This document shows, piece by piece, positions 33,081 through 46,329 of a stretch of 64,000 nt of DNA. Within the stretch, counting starts at the first letter, position 1. The number at the start of each line of letters is the position of its first letter. The notes under the pieces are model-generated. The model saw only the letters and a list, made by a program, of their open reading frames with translations. It did not search any database and was not told the origin of the DNA. The DNA comes from Pachyseris speciosa. Its lineage: Eukaryota > Cnidaria > Anthozoa > Scleractinia > Pachyseridae. The translations under genes were made by a program, and so were the position numbers. The stretch lies in assembly GCA_016490735.1 (NCBI GenBank), contig JAEMWC010000188.1:202501-266500 (forward strand), given 5' to 3'.

Positions 33081-34541
33081 TCATGAGTAAATTTCTAAGG
33101 TTGAAGTAATGGCATGGCGACATAGAGGACAAGTTTTTCTATGGTGTCTTTGTATCCTAAACAACTGAGTGCAACATCTCCTGCACATACACATGTGCCG
33201 ACAGGGCATGACAACAATGTTTTTCTCCTCTGTTTGGCACACAACACACAAATTCTTGTCTCGTTCTCTTTCTAATTGCTCTATTAAGTCTCTTTCCTTT
33301 TCCTCTTTAGGTACAGTATGAGGTTTCTCATGTCTGCTGGTTGTTTGCATAAATCTTAAGATGTTTGGCATCTGAAGGGTTGCAATGAAGGCTAAAATGC
33401 CTTGCAAAGAGGTTTCCAAAAATTCAAATGTGACAGTAAAAACATTTACTTTTAAAACCATCCAGGAGTAGAAAATAAAAAATGCACTTGAAGCAAAGCC
33501 CAGAAAAGTCCATCTTCCCCCTGGCAAACAATACAGTGTGGCTGTAGTAAGATTCACTATGTTTCTGAAGCCATCAAGACAGCATCGGCCGATTTCATTC
33601 AATAAAGTATAAACTGCCCAACAAATGGCAGTGAATCCAAGGTAAAGACCATGCAAAATGTTGCCAAAAGTGAAATTGATCACCCAGACAAATGTGAAGA
33701 ACACTTCCTGAAAGAATCGTCCTATTAAGCTAAGCAGAGCTTGAACGTAGTTCAACAACCATTTTGAGAAGTTAGCTGTCTGATAACCGGCTGAAATTGC
33801 ACATCTCTGGACAGTTTTTCCCAGAAATTCAATTCCAAGAAGAAGTGATGTCACACTTGAATACAGCAGTTCCGCTAGCAGCAAACCCGTGTTCCAGGTT
33901 GACACTAAAAGACACTCCACAACAGCTCGAACGCTTGTTGCAATAGTCAAGAGTGCTGAGGCTGGAGTTTGTAGGACGTACTTCCATCCCAGATAGGACT
34001 GATAGAGTAGCACACCAGTGGCATTTTTAGCTGCCTCTGCACCTTGCGAAGCGTGATAAAATCCTGTTGGAATACAGTTTACAACGCCCCGAATGAGGCT
34101 CAAAATACCTTGAAATACAGAGATTATTCCACTGATTATCCCCTCAGCGAAAGAGTGAACAGAGTCTGTTGCAAACCTAGCAGTCTTGGAGAGCCATTCG
34201 AAGATGGACGACACAAAGTTGTAGTTCAATTGAAGGATTGCTCTGACACCGCATCCCAGGTATTCAACCAGCTTGATTGTATATCTGAGGCAACTGAAGA
34301 TATTGTAGATGATCTCACAAAACGTTATAACGGCAGTATTCAGTACAAAATAAACTGCGTTGAACAAGTTTCCCAAAAACCACGCGATTGAACGGCCAAA
34401 GTCCAGCAGAAATGGAAAAGAGTCGAAGAACGAATAGGGAAACGGCTTGCATTCGTGAAAAATATGCCTCTCCTCGTCTTCAGTAGCTACGAAACAAACT
34501 AAAATAAGCAAAAGGGCAGGCAAAAGGGCGAATTTCCCCAT
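33081..34541 (-). CDS. RNF26: RNF26-like membrane RING-type E3 ubiquitin ligase
   Basis: A single uninterrupted 486-codon frame. Residues 1-20 are a hydrophobic signal-anchor (MGKFALLPALLLILVCFVAT). The next 400 residues contain repeated hydrophobic segments separated by short loops, a multi-pass membrane region. A charged linker (about 405-430) leads to a C-terminal C3HC4 RING beginning CVVCQTEEKNIVVMPC and ending CPLCRHAI. The order many-TM then extreme C-terminal RING, and the size, match vertebrate RNF26 (433 aa), an ER-membrane E3 that organises endosome positioning and modulates STING. Function here is inferred from that family. The gene is intronless, and its start lies 452 bp from that of the divergent WD40 gene. 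Other multi-pass RING ligases are possible; RNF26 is the best fit. Confidence 0.8.
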   Translation of the reverse strand: MGKFALLPALLLILVCFVATEDEERHIFHECKPFPYSFFDSFPFLLDFGRSIAWFLGNLFNAVYFVLNTAVITFCEIIYNIFSCLRYTIKLVEYLGCGVRAILQLNYNFVSSIFEWLSKTARFATDSVHSFAEGIISGIISVFQGILSLIRGVVNCIPTGFYHASQGAEAAKNATGVLLYQSYLGWKYVLQTPASALLTIATSVRAVVECLLVSTWNTGLLLAELLYSSVTSLLLGIEFLGKTVQRCAISAGYQTANFSKWLLNYVQALLSLIGRFFQEVFFTFVWVINFTFGNILHGLYLGFTAICWAVYTLLNEIGRCCLDGFRNIVNLTTATLYCLPGGRWTFLGFASSAFFIFYSWMVLKVNVFTVTFEFLETSLQGILAFIATLQMPNILRFMQTTSRHEKPHTVPKEEKERDLIEQLERERDKNLCVVCQTEEKNIVVMPCRHMCMCRRCCTQLFRIQRHHRKTCPLCRHAITSTLEIYS

Positions 34542-34993
34542 TATGTGTACAGCTTACATCCCAAAACGGAACAAAACGAAGATAAACAGGACCCTTAGGA
34601 AGGAGGTCGGTTTTTCGTTCCCAATCTTCTCTCAAACTTGTACCAGTTTTGTTCCCCAGTCGTGGGTGGGGAGAGGATGGAAATTAGCTTGGAGATAAAT
34701 TCTACTGTAGTAAATTAAATTTCTGAAAAAGTGTATTTGTTGCTCTCTGTTTTGAATATATTATTAGATTCTTTTTACTACCAGGTGAGGAAGAAAGAGT
34801 TTGTACGTAAAATGTCTAAAATATCTTAAATCTTCTCCCCTGACGCCCGACCTGACGCTCTGGAGCATTGTTTGGTCTCCAGTTCCCAAAGAGCGCAGAA
34901 GGCCAGCGGAGAATGCCTCGTCAAATTTTACACCGTTTCGAACCGACAAAGCAGACTTTTGTTTTCGCTTGTTACCTCAAAAGGACATTTGTA
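34542..34993. promoter_or_regulatory. Putative bidirectional promoter between RNF26-like and WD40 genes
   Basis: 452 bp separate the divergent start codons. No coding sequence is credible here apart from an upstream extension of the WD40 frame. No TATA box is evident at a convincing place. That both genes are driven from here is inferred from geometry. Confidence 0.5.
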
Positions 34994-36541
34994 ATGGCGG
35001 AAATAATCTTAGTTCGGTTATCTCTGAAAATAGTGTGGGGATTGATCGCAAACCGGGCGATTGCACGCCTGGGAACTGGCAACCCTTCAGATGAAAAGTT
35101 GAGGCAATTACTGCTGTCAGAGTTTCGAAAACTTCACGAAGAACTCGATGCCTTGAGACGGAAAGAACTGGTGGCTGCGGCAGCTTTCATGGAGAATGCA
35201 TATGAAATCTTGAACGAAGATACGGAAGAAGCGAAGAAAGAGTTCAACAAAGCGAGAGACGCGGCGCAAGTTGCTCTGGGTGTTGTGAAAGAGTTACCAG
35301 ACAAAGTACTGGCTACGAAAATCATGATTGCCTCCGCTATTCATGAGTTTGAGGACAAGCCCGAGGTAGCTGCTGCATTGTGTATGAAGTACATTACAAG
35401 GCTCAACTCTCTGCCATCTGTGATAAGCGCATCAAGCATCCAGGCAGGACAGAAATTGGGTCCAAAATGGCGTTGGGGAAGTGGCACAACAACCAGGCAT
35501 GACCTTCTGGGTACAGTGTCGGAAATCAACCGCTGTGTTAGATATTTCGTCGTGGACCAAGTTGGTAGTGGTAAATATTTAGAAGGTGACTGTTCCCACA
35601 TTGCTGCAGAAGGGAGGCTATTCAATCCGCTGACAGATTTCATACTGTTAAGAAAGTGTGTCGAGCTTACTACATTGCCAGAGGAGTTTGGTACTCCCAT
35701 TTGTATGGTAGCTGTTGAAAGGAAGATCTTCTTTGCTCAGAGCCAACTGGCATCTCAAGAAGATGACCCTTTCCTCAGAAATGCAATCAGGTGTCTAGAT
35801 CTGGAGACCGGGGCAGTTTCTGATCTTGTTGGCCATGCGGGGAATGTCTTGTGTATGGTTAAAGTTGGCAGGGTTGTGGCATCAAGCTCATTCGACAGGC
35901 AGATCCTCATTTGGGACGTAACGTCTGGTAAACGTGAGCACATCCTGTCTGGTCATGAGGGATCAGTTGGATTGTTGGCAGTCAATGACTTGCACATTTT
36001 CTCTGCCTCTACTGACTGTACCATCAGAGTTTGGGACAGGGAAACTTATGAGTTGCAGCACACTCTTGAAGGCCACAGTGCTTCTATCACCGCATTAGCA
36101 GTTTCTAACAGGCATCTGTTTTCCAGTGAAGTCAATGGACCAATCAAGTACTGGGATTTGAAGAACTGGACTTGCTTGCATGATGTCCATTCTCCAGGAA
36201 TTGTTGACAAAATGCACATTATAAGCAGCTATCTGTTTGTCAGTTTTGAGAAAAAGCTGTCAGTTGTCAGTTTGGGAAACCTCAAAGAAGTCTGTGTCAT
36301 CAAAGAGCCTACAGAATTGTCCTTGATGATCGGGAAGACCCTCTGCACTGCTTCTGCGTCTACTCTGCAAACAATAGACACCTCAAACATGAAGACTATT
36401 GCATCCAAAGTCTTAAAAATAGATGATGTGCCATATTATGTGAAGTGTTTGTATTATGATGAAGTTACAGGATATTTGTTTATAACTTGCAGTTTTTCCA
36501 CAGGGAAGGGTGTAGAGAAACATGTTTTGTTCAGGCTGTAA
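34994..36541 (+). CDS. WD40-repeat protein with N-terminal helical domain (unnamed)
   Basis: An intronless frame of 515 codons from the Met at 34994 (MAEIILVRLS). The frame is open back to a Met at 34868, but that 42-residue extension looks untranslated. Residues about 1-110 are helical and charged with heptad-like Leu (LRQLLLSEFRKLHEELDAL), probably a coiled coil. Residues about 270-395 hold three clear WD40 repeats: LVGHAGNVLCM..ILIWD, LSGHEGSVGLL..IRVWD, and LEGHSASITAL..IKYWD. Weaker blades probably lie on each side, enough for one propeller. WD40 propellers are protein-binding scaffolds; the partner is unknown. The N-terminal sequence reminds me of uncharacterised cnidarian proteins, but I cannot name a family. 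Confidence 0.85.
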   Translation: MAEIILVRLSLKIVWGLIANRAIARLGTGNPSDEKLRQLLLSEFRKLHEELDALRRKELVAAAAFMENAYEILNEDTEEAKKEFNKARDAAQVALGVVKELPDKVLATKIMIASAIHEFEDKPEVAAALCMKYITRLNSLPSVISASSIQAGQKLGPKWRWGSGTTTRHDLLGTVSEINRCVRYFVVDQVGSGKYLEGDCSHIAAEGRLFNPLTDFILLRKCVELTTLPEEFGTPICMVAVERKIFFAQSQLASQEDDPFLRNAIRCLDLETGAVSDLVGHAGNVLCMVKVGRVVASSSFDRQILIWDVTSGKREHILSGHEGSVGLLAVNDLHIFSASTDCTIRVWDRETYELQHTLEGHSASITALAVSNRHLFSSEVNGPIKYWDLKNWTCLHDVHSPGIVDKMHIISSYLFVSFEKKLSVVSLGNLKEVCVIKEPTELSLMIGKTLCTASASTLQTIDTSNMKTIASKVLKIDDVPYYVKCLYYDEVTGYLFITCSFSTGKGVEKHVLFRL

Positions 36542-36744
36542 TCAGAATTTTTGTCAGATCACTAGGTGTATTTGCCATTCGAAGTCAGATCACCAGCCAA
36601 ATCATAGTGTTTTGAAGTAAATAATTTTTAAATAATTTATACCAAAATAATTTAGTTTGTCCTAGAATGTTTTGGCGATGCAATTGCATTTGGAAAGGAT
36701 TATGCAAATATGATGTAAGGGTGTGAAGACAACTTGCCCATCAT

Positions 36745-36746
36745 AT

Positions 36747-36790
<44 letters not shown>
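36745..36790. repeat. (AAT)n microsatellite
   Basis: About 15 units, downstream of the WD40 gene. Confidence 0.95.
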
Positions 36791-37376
36791 TTAAACATAT
36801 GATGTATACAGGATTGCTGCATCAGTTTAAAAAAAATCAGTTTGAAAAAATAATATTGTCCAGCGCTTTTTATTTTTTGATTTATTTTTGATGCTTTTTA
36901 TTTTTTGATGCAGTGCTTATTTGAGAGATGCATATTTTCATGTAAGTGTTAGAGCCACTCTAGAAATCATTGAAAGGTGTTCAAACAAAAGTTGCCTTGG
37001 TATTTAGGGGTACAGCACATAACCGGGGATGGCGAGTCTACCAGTATTCATAGGTGGCAGGCATACTCAGGGCTAAAGGTTTTATACTTTTCCGGTAATC
37101 TACATGTACATTATTTATGTACAATGTTAATAGCTTTAAATATAGTGTTAAATTCATCCATGGCACTTGATAATATTATTGTAGAAGCTCAATACATGTA
37201 AAACTGTCTTACAGCAGGATTCCCTGATAAGTCTAAGAAAGTGAATAATAGTTTAGACAAATCCAGATGAGGTACTTGCCAAATAAGATTGTGTTCATAG
37301 TTGCACCTCCTTAAAGGTGTTGCTTGCAGAAGACTGCACATAAATTAAATCTCTGCTATTGCCTCATACATGTACT
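36791..37376. other. Intergenic, nothing recognised
   Basis: Repeated TTTTTATTTTTTGAT words at 36868-36910; otherwise no feature. Confidence 0.3.
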
Positions 37377-37832
37377 TATACCTGCCAACTTTTTCCAAGT
37401 CAAATGCATGAGATTTTTGTCTCCTCATGACTGGAATTTGTGAAAATGCTCCAGTGACTTCTAATGATTTCTCGAAGACTTCCGAACGCTACCAAACATG
37501 TCTGAAGATGTTCCGATAACTTCCGAACACTTCTGAAGCTATTTGAAGCTTTTTGTATGGCTTTTGAATGTATTCCAGTCCCTCAAATGCAAACTGAACA
37601 TGACATTTTAGCGGGTTCTGATACAGTTAGGACTCAAACTTGACATTAAGCACCGTTCAGGTTGGAACATTTACGGGAAACGTTGAATTGATTTTTGTTA
37701 AATTTTGTTTTAAAGAACAAGTCATCTGGCTTTCTAAGTCAGGCGTGAGAAATTGTCCTCAATCTGCGAGATCAACGTCTTTGGTCCACAGGCGTGAGAC
37801 TCACACATAATGCATGAGAGTTGGCAGGTATA
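37377..37832. mobile_element. MITE with TATACCTGCCAACT ends
   Basis: A perfect 14-bp terminal inverted repeat (TATACCTGCCAACT / AGTTGGCAGGTATA) with subterminal ATGCATGAGA in the same orientation at both ends. The interior has degenerate ACTTCCGAACACTTCTGAAG repeats. If TA is the target the ends are CCTGCCAACT-type. No ORF. Confidence 0.75.
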
Positions 37833-39628
37833 ACATACTACTGATTCAAAATATTGCCGTCCTGTGACCCAACTTCTCATAAGCAACCACCAAAGCTTAA
37901 AATATAAAGTGGTTGCTTACAGGCAGTTCAACTGTATTCAGTAGTGGGATCAAGGGTCATACAATACAAAAGCACCTTTTGCTTTTACTATCATCAAAGT
38001 TTATTTGCTGTTGTTTAGTCCAACTGAACAATTTGACCAACTTTTTATAAATTGTGTGTCTATGCTGAAGTTTCAGGATCTGTGGTCACTCCTCAACCAT
38101 AATTATGCTAATTCAATTCCAGCATCATCTCCATGACAACTCTGTACTCAAAATGGAATGCACTGAAGATAACTCTTGAAAAAAAAAAACACTTATAATA
38201 AAACAATAGCGCTCAATTCAGTTCAGGATATTTTAATAAAGCACTCAGAATCACTTTTCTCTTGGAGGGTTGTAACATGATTTGAACAGCACTATTAGGT
38301 ATCAGAAGTAAAATTAATGATACTTTATCTTGTAAAATATGTTGTAAAAATAACTTTCAAATTATATTAGTCTTTTCTTAACAGATGAAGTCGACAATTG
38401 AGGCAACAATGCAGAAAAGGACCTTACATAAATCTCATTACAATTTTTCCATATAGTACTTCACAATGTTGCCTCTGTCATGCAAGTTTAATTTGATTCA
38501 AATGAGTAGATATCTAGAAAATAAAGTAACTACTAGTCAAATACTTCACTATGAATCGCTCTGAAGTGATTAACTAATGCCACAAGAACTGTTCATTATT
38601 TTGTTTAGTGTTTATAAGATAATCTTCAATTTTTATTTAACTTCCATACACATAACTTGTACTTTTGTTCTAGGCTCTCCAATAATTTTGAAGGCAAATG
38701 AAAAATACAAGGTGTGCAGAAACAGGCCACATTAGAAATGAGGTTGGACCCATAGGCTATCCACACTAAAATCCACTTGCCAGCTGCTGGCCAGACCAGT
38801 CAGGTTGTAAATGAAGTGCACTAATTTGTAAGACTGGCTGTATACCATTCCTTTGAATTCCTTCCAAATGGCCCCCATAATTTTCAGAATGCACAGGTTT
38901 GGAGCTTTGCTGAGCGCCCCCCACCCACCTTCAAAATAGTGTGTTCTATTTACAAAAGGACTGTCCTGGCCATCCAGCTCTGGCAAAATAATAGAAAGTG
39001 CAATATGACAATTTTCTCATTTCATGAAAATGGGTGGAGTACAGATAATACAGTCCAACAGCATATAAAACTCTAGAACAATAATTTTATTTCAACTTTT
39101 TTGCATTCATGAGAACACAAACACTACTCCAGCACTTCACAGTATTTCAGAATAATATCTATATTTCTTTAGAAGCAAGCAGTAAACAATGGCAATAATT
39201 ACCCTACACAGTATGAAATGAATAAAGGAGCTACAGTATGTATTAGAAGGCCTGACATTAAACCTTTTACAATCCAAACTTTTTAACTTACTTTGCATAC
39301 TTTTGCACCATCAACCAATCAACCAGTTCCAGAATGGTGGCTAAAGGGCCTCCTTGAAGCTGAGTTCTAGTCCAACTAATGACTGCATTTTGGATTTTTT
39401 ACCATTTCACTGGTTTGGAGTTGAAAGCATTGAATCCTTTTTTGTTTGATTTATTAGATATTTCCTACAATAATTTTAGATTGAGTAAAATGCAGTTAGT
39501 TGTTGAGGTTTGAACCCAACTTGAAATACAGCAGGACGGTTGAACAACACCAACAACTTAAAAAACAAAACAACAACAACAACAAAACACTGATACACTG
39601 TATGAACCAAATTAGGTGCATATGGTTT
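37833..39628. other. Intergenic or SURF4 3' flank, nothing recognised
   Basis: No conserved ORF. A minus-strand AATAAA at about 39087 might serve a long SURF4 3' UTR, but it is 1.6 kb away with a transposon between. Confidence 0.3.
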
Positions 39629-39630
39629 TA

Positions 39631-40405
39631 CAGTGTGACCTCTACATGTATTAAGCAGTCACCATCAGGACTTTGAAAACTGGCTGCTCAATAGAGGCTG
39701 GCCATTTAACAGAGATACAATATAAATTGGGTAGAAATGGCCGTCAATGTGATTTGTTGACTCTACATGTATATAGCAAAATGCTTGTGGAAAAGTGTAT
39801 GTGAAGTTACATTAAAAAATGAAACAGTTCTTGGACATGTTCCCAAGCTTATGGCCTTACGGCTTACAAAATTTCTCAAGAGAGCGACAAACAAGGAAAG
39901 AGCAGTTGTGAAAGGCAAACATGTAAACAGAGGGGCCGGCTACGGTGTAGAAATCCCGTGCAAGTATTGTTTCACAAGAGATGAGTTCTCTACTTGATGA
40001 ATAAAAACAAAACTTGAGCAGCAAGGATATTTTTAGACTTGCAATACAGTAGGTTTTTGTGCCACAGAACAGTGGATTCTGTTAGCAACAGAAGAGAAGA
40101 TTTACACAAGTATACATTTTGTGGCATGTGAATTGTCATTACACTAGCAATTAAATTGCATGTCTTGTTGTTATCAGTGTCACCATTTTGTTTGATATTT
40201 GCTGGCCGCTTAATAGAGGTAAAAAGGCAATAAATGATAACCTTGCAACAGCAAAAAGGTGGCTGCGACCATTTAATAGAGGTGGCCGTTGAATAGAGGT
40301 ATCCAATACAAGCATTTTAGTGACAAATAATTCGGGACTTTAAAAAGTGGCCGTTTAATGGAGGGTCGCAGCCTAATAGGTGGATGCTTAACAGAGGTCG
40401 CACTG
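39631..40405. mobile_element. Mariner-like TIR element carrying a HIRAN-like ORF
   Basis: Ends CAGTGTGACCTCT and AGAGGTCGCACTG are flanked by TA on both sides (39629-39630, 40406-40407), the Tc1/mariner pattern. Internal sequence repeats (T)GGCCGTTTAATAGAGG-like words near both ends (39655-39730, 40203-40390). No DDE transposase is present; the only recognisable coding piece is at 39767-39997. Confidence 0.65.
39767..39997 (+). pseudogene. HIRAN-like domain fragment, transposon-borne
   Basis: A 76-codon frame reads CEVTLKNETVLGHVPKLMA near its middle and ends NRGAGYGVEIPCKYCF. The VGHVP box followed by a helix and a GLEIPC strand resembles the second half of HIRAN domains, which bind 3' DNA ends in HLTF and SWI/SNF-type proteins. 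I recall short coral proteins of this pattern. The N-terminal half is lost upstream. The assignment rests on pattern memory. Confidence 0.4.
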
Positions 40406-40695
40406 TATGTTTACTTTTAGCAAAAAGCTAAAGTGTACCGCTCATTATGCAACAAACATCAATATCAAGTTTGCTTCCCTCAATTGATCATCAATTCATT
40501 TCTCCTTTCATTAACAAAAATACCACAAGAATATGCTAAATCATCATGCCGGGTGTTCTTGTGCTGATGAAACACAAAATTAATCTCTATCAACAAAAAA
40601 GTATAACAGTTGGAAAGGAGAAATAAAATGTTGATCATGGGAACAAAAGATCATATATTTTTCTCAAAAAATGTCCAATCCAATCTTTTTCAGCT
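40406..40695. other. SURF4 3' flank
   Basis: Presumed 3' UTR of SURF4 on the minus strand. No canonical AATAAA was found in this interval. Confidence 0.35.
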
Positions 40696-43243
<2,548 letters not shown>

Positions 43244-43405
43244 TTGTCACGTATCGGAAAATGTCGATTCACCTTGTGTCTTTTGAAGTCTGAACAAACA
43301 ATATGTTAAGAGAAGTGTCTATGCGAATGATTGCAAGTTCAACGGCGAGAAGAAAGCTTTTAACATGAGTAAACTTAACTTCAGATGGACTGCCGTGTTT
43401 CCTCG
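43244..43405. repeat. Tandem duplication, copy 1
   Basis: GTTGTCACGTATCGGAAAA onward through GGACTGCCGTG is repeated at 43609-43772 at over 90% identity by eye. Confidence 0.85.
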
Positions 43406-43416
43406 TGTCTGCTTCA

Positions 43417-43535
43417 GTAGACTGCGAGTAGTCTCTAATTTTGGCGATGGATTGTGGGGCGGGCGAAAGACACGTGCGCGCGCAAAGTTGCGAGGAGACG
43501 CGACGCGAGGGGAGCGCCAAAAATTAGAGACTACA
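43417..43535. mobile_element. Partial TIR element, TAGACTGCGAGTAGTC end
   Basis: Left end TAGACTGCGAGTAGTCTC matches the left end of the complete element at 59703. An inner inverted pair (GTAGTCTCTAATTTTGGCG and complement, 43427-43530) encloses CpG-rich DNA. The right terminus is missing. Confidence 0.55.
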
Positions 43536-43608
43536 GACAAAGGGAGTTTGACCTTTCACGGCCGAGTGATTCGGAAGTATAAATCTCATATCAACAGCAA
43601 GAATGATA

Positions 43609-43772
43609 CTTGTTGTCACGTATCGGAAAACGTCGATTCACCTTGTGTCTTTGAAGTCTGAACAACTAATATGTTAAGAGAAGTGTCTATACGAATGTTT
43701 GCAAGTTCAACAGCGAGAAGAAAGCTTTTAACATGACCAAAATTTAACTCCAGATGGACTGCCGTGCACGTG
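43609..43772. repeat. Tandem duplication, copy 2
   Basis: Partner of 43244-43405, in the same orientation 365 bp on. Confidence 0.85.
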
Positions 43773-46030
43773 TTCCCAGTATCCGCTCCATTGAGATGTA
43801 CATTTTGTTGAATAACTCAAGTACGGGATATCACACACCCCTGAGATTTTGTTTGACAGGTACTTAATTTACTATTTTCCCACAATATCTCAATTTCTGG
43901 ACTTTAATTTTTGAATGATAAGCGATTAGTTTTTACAAATGTACTAGCGGCTTGAAACTGTCCAGAAACGTTCCTTTCTTGTGTTTCAAATGACCCTGGA
44001 TTGACGTATTTGTAAACAGTTTCACTCTGCTAATTAATTTTCTACTCACATTTCACCGAGACTCCATTCACATTTATGCGAAAAAATCCTACATCGCGGT
44101 TCGATAAGCGTTTCCTTTCTCAAACAATTATCCATCGAAGCGAAAACAAGTGTGCTTAGTTTTTTTTTTGGAATCAATACACTATTTTTATCACCTTGCA
44201 TAATGATAAACCTCTGTGGCCTAAAGGTCATTGTTCCTGCCTGTGACGCAGCTAAACCGGGTTCGATGTCCTTTAGTGGTATATATCACGGGCTTTATTT
44301 TTTCTGTTTCTCTTTTTCTTGTTCTTTTAGAAATATTTTTTAACAAGTGTTATAATTATTGTTCTCAATGGTTGAGCTGTATTTTAGAGGAATATATGTT
44401 GATAGGGGTCTAAAGAAATAGACTCCAACACAAGCTAAACACAATGCGTCCGATGTAAGAAAGACAGACTTCTCTCTATTCTTTTGTTTAGCGCTAAGTT
44501 AGGGATACAATACCGTTTTTTGCAAGCCCGAGTTTAGGCTAATTGTAGCCTCTTGTTACTATAGGAAATTAACGCTCGTGTTGGTATTTGACTTAACGCG
44601 AAAAATATGTTAAATTAACGCGAATTGAAGGAAAAGTTACTTCCCAATAAAGGAAATTAACGCGAAAGGGGTGCTAAATTGTCAAAATAAGGGAAATTAA
44701 TGCGACTTACACAAAGAAACATAATTTGTTGAGACTACAGGATTGCAAATTTTTAAAAATCCGCAATGGCCAAGTTCGTGGAATTGGTCCTAAATGTATA
44801 GGGGTTAAGCGAAGGAATCTAGCCACTTCGAGTGTTCTTTACAGTGTCCATGATATCGGTGGATCTCCACCCTAATAAAAGAATGCTTTCTCCTTTTTCA
44901 GACATATTGCAAGCGATTAAACGTTCCTAGTTGTCAAGAATGTCTTGCGTGTATCGAGAATTCAAGGCGAAAATAATTCAGAAATTAAGGTCGAAAATGG
45001 AAATTTACGTGCCACTTAATTAAGTCAAGTCAATGCCGGTGGCGGTTCGTTTTCGCATTTCACCCTATCCCCTAATAGAGAGCCTATTTACCAGCTTCTA
45101 TATTGACTGGATAGTAGGAGTAGGAAACTTGAACAAGGAGAGGTCACGTCCGTAACTGTACTCATCAACCGGAAGTTAAATGGTTCCTTAATGTATAGAT
45201 GTAAAGGCGCCTTATAGAGCGTCAAAAGGGACTGAACATCTAACTTCCGGTGCGATTGCTGTCTGTGACTCATGTTTGAACTTCCACTAATTTTCGAGTG
45301 GAAACAACAAACTGCATGAATAGTGCACTGTGAATAATGCAGGGGCGTAGCCAGGAGTTTTTCCATAGGTACGCACAAGTTTTCAAATCTAGCTCCCTCC
45401 TCATCCCCAAGTCTCCAATATTTTTCACGAGCCCTCATTAAATTTTCTTTTACCATCGGCATGCTAAGTTAATGTTGTAAGCGTAGGCGTTCTTACCTAA
45501 AACGGAATCAGTATTATCTAAGTCGTGAAATTCTTTGTTGCTTTTTTGAGTTTACAATGAAGTGCAACGGTCGCTTATTATTAATTGAACTAACAAGTTA
45601 GTGGTATCTCAGACTTTTATTAACAAATTAATGAGTGATTCTTTTTACCGCTGCATATCACATTGTTTTTGACTGGCATTGTTTTCCTTGTAAAAGCACC
45701 TGCATAGACGACAGGCCGTTCCAAGGCTATAAACGAGGTGACCACAACGCGTTCACTCCTTACCATCCCGCTCGCTTCAGTTCCGATCACTTCAAAGAAA
45801 CAAACAGAGTTAAATGAATAGAAGAAGATTGTCGGTTTTCTGTACTGAAATAGCTATCTTTCATTTATTTTCTTTTTATTCGTTTTTTTTATTTTCTTTT
45901 ATTCGTTTTTATATTTTCAGGTACGAACGTGCGTACGTGCTTAAAGGTGGGTACACTCCTGTGATGAAAGCGAAAATTCTCTTTTCTTTCTGATTTCTTG
46001 GACGCTGTGGAAACGATTTCGTTAAAATAA
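43773..46030. other. Intergenic, no recognisable gene
   Basis: Includes a possible tRNA-SINE relic at 44214-44272 (GTGGCCTAAAGG then GGGTTCGATG, degenerate A and B boxes). Short repeats of GAAATTAACGCGAA (44568-44705) and T-rich runs (45840-45920) are also present. ORFs are short and without motifs. Confidence 0.35.
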
Positions 46031-46329
46031 TTTATAATATTTTATTACTTCTATAGCGCTGTTACAAATACAGATCAACAGCGCTTTACAACCTATAATA
46101 AAATAAATACAATATTAAAACTCTCCACTAATTCAAATAAAATGGTACCTTAAAAATCTAAATAGTTATAGTCAGGAGCCCATAAACTGGTCTTTAATGC
46201 TTTAATGTATGACACAAATATGTTACAATTTTGCTACAATTTTTTACAAACAAAAAGAAAAATAATTTACATACACATTTAAGCATACCGGCAGGTAGCA
46301 AAGACTAATCTAAGACGGTAAGTAACTAT

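Noticed and set aside
34044..34391. 115-codon plus-strand ORF inside RNF26-like gene
   Set aside because: Antisense shadow of a clear coding sequence.
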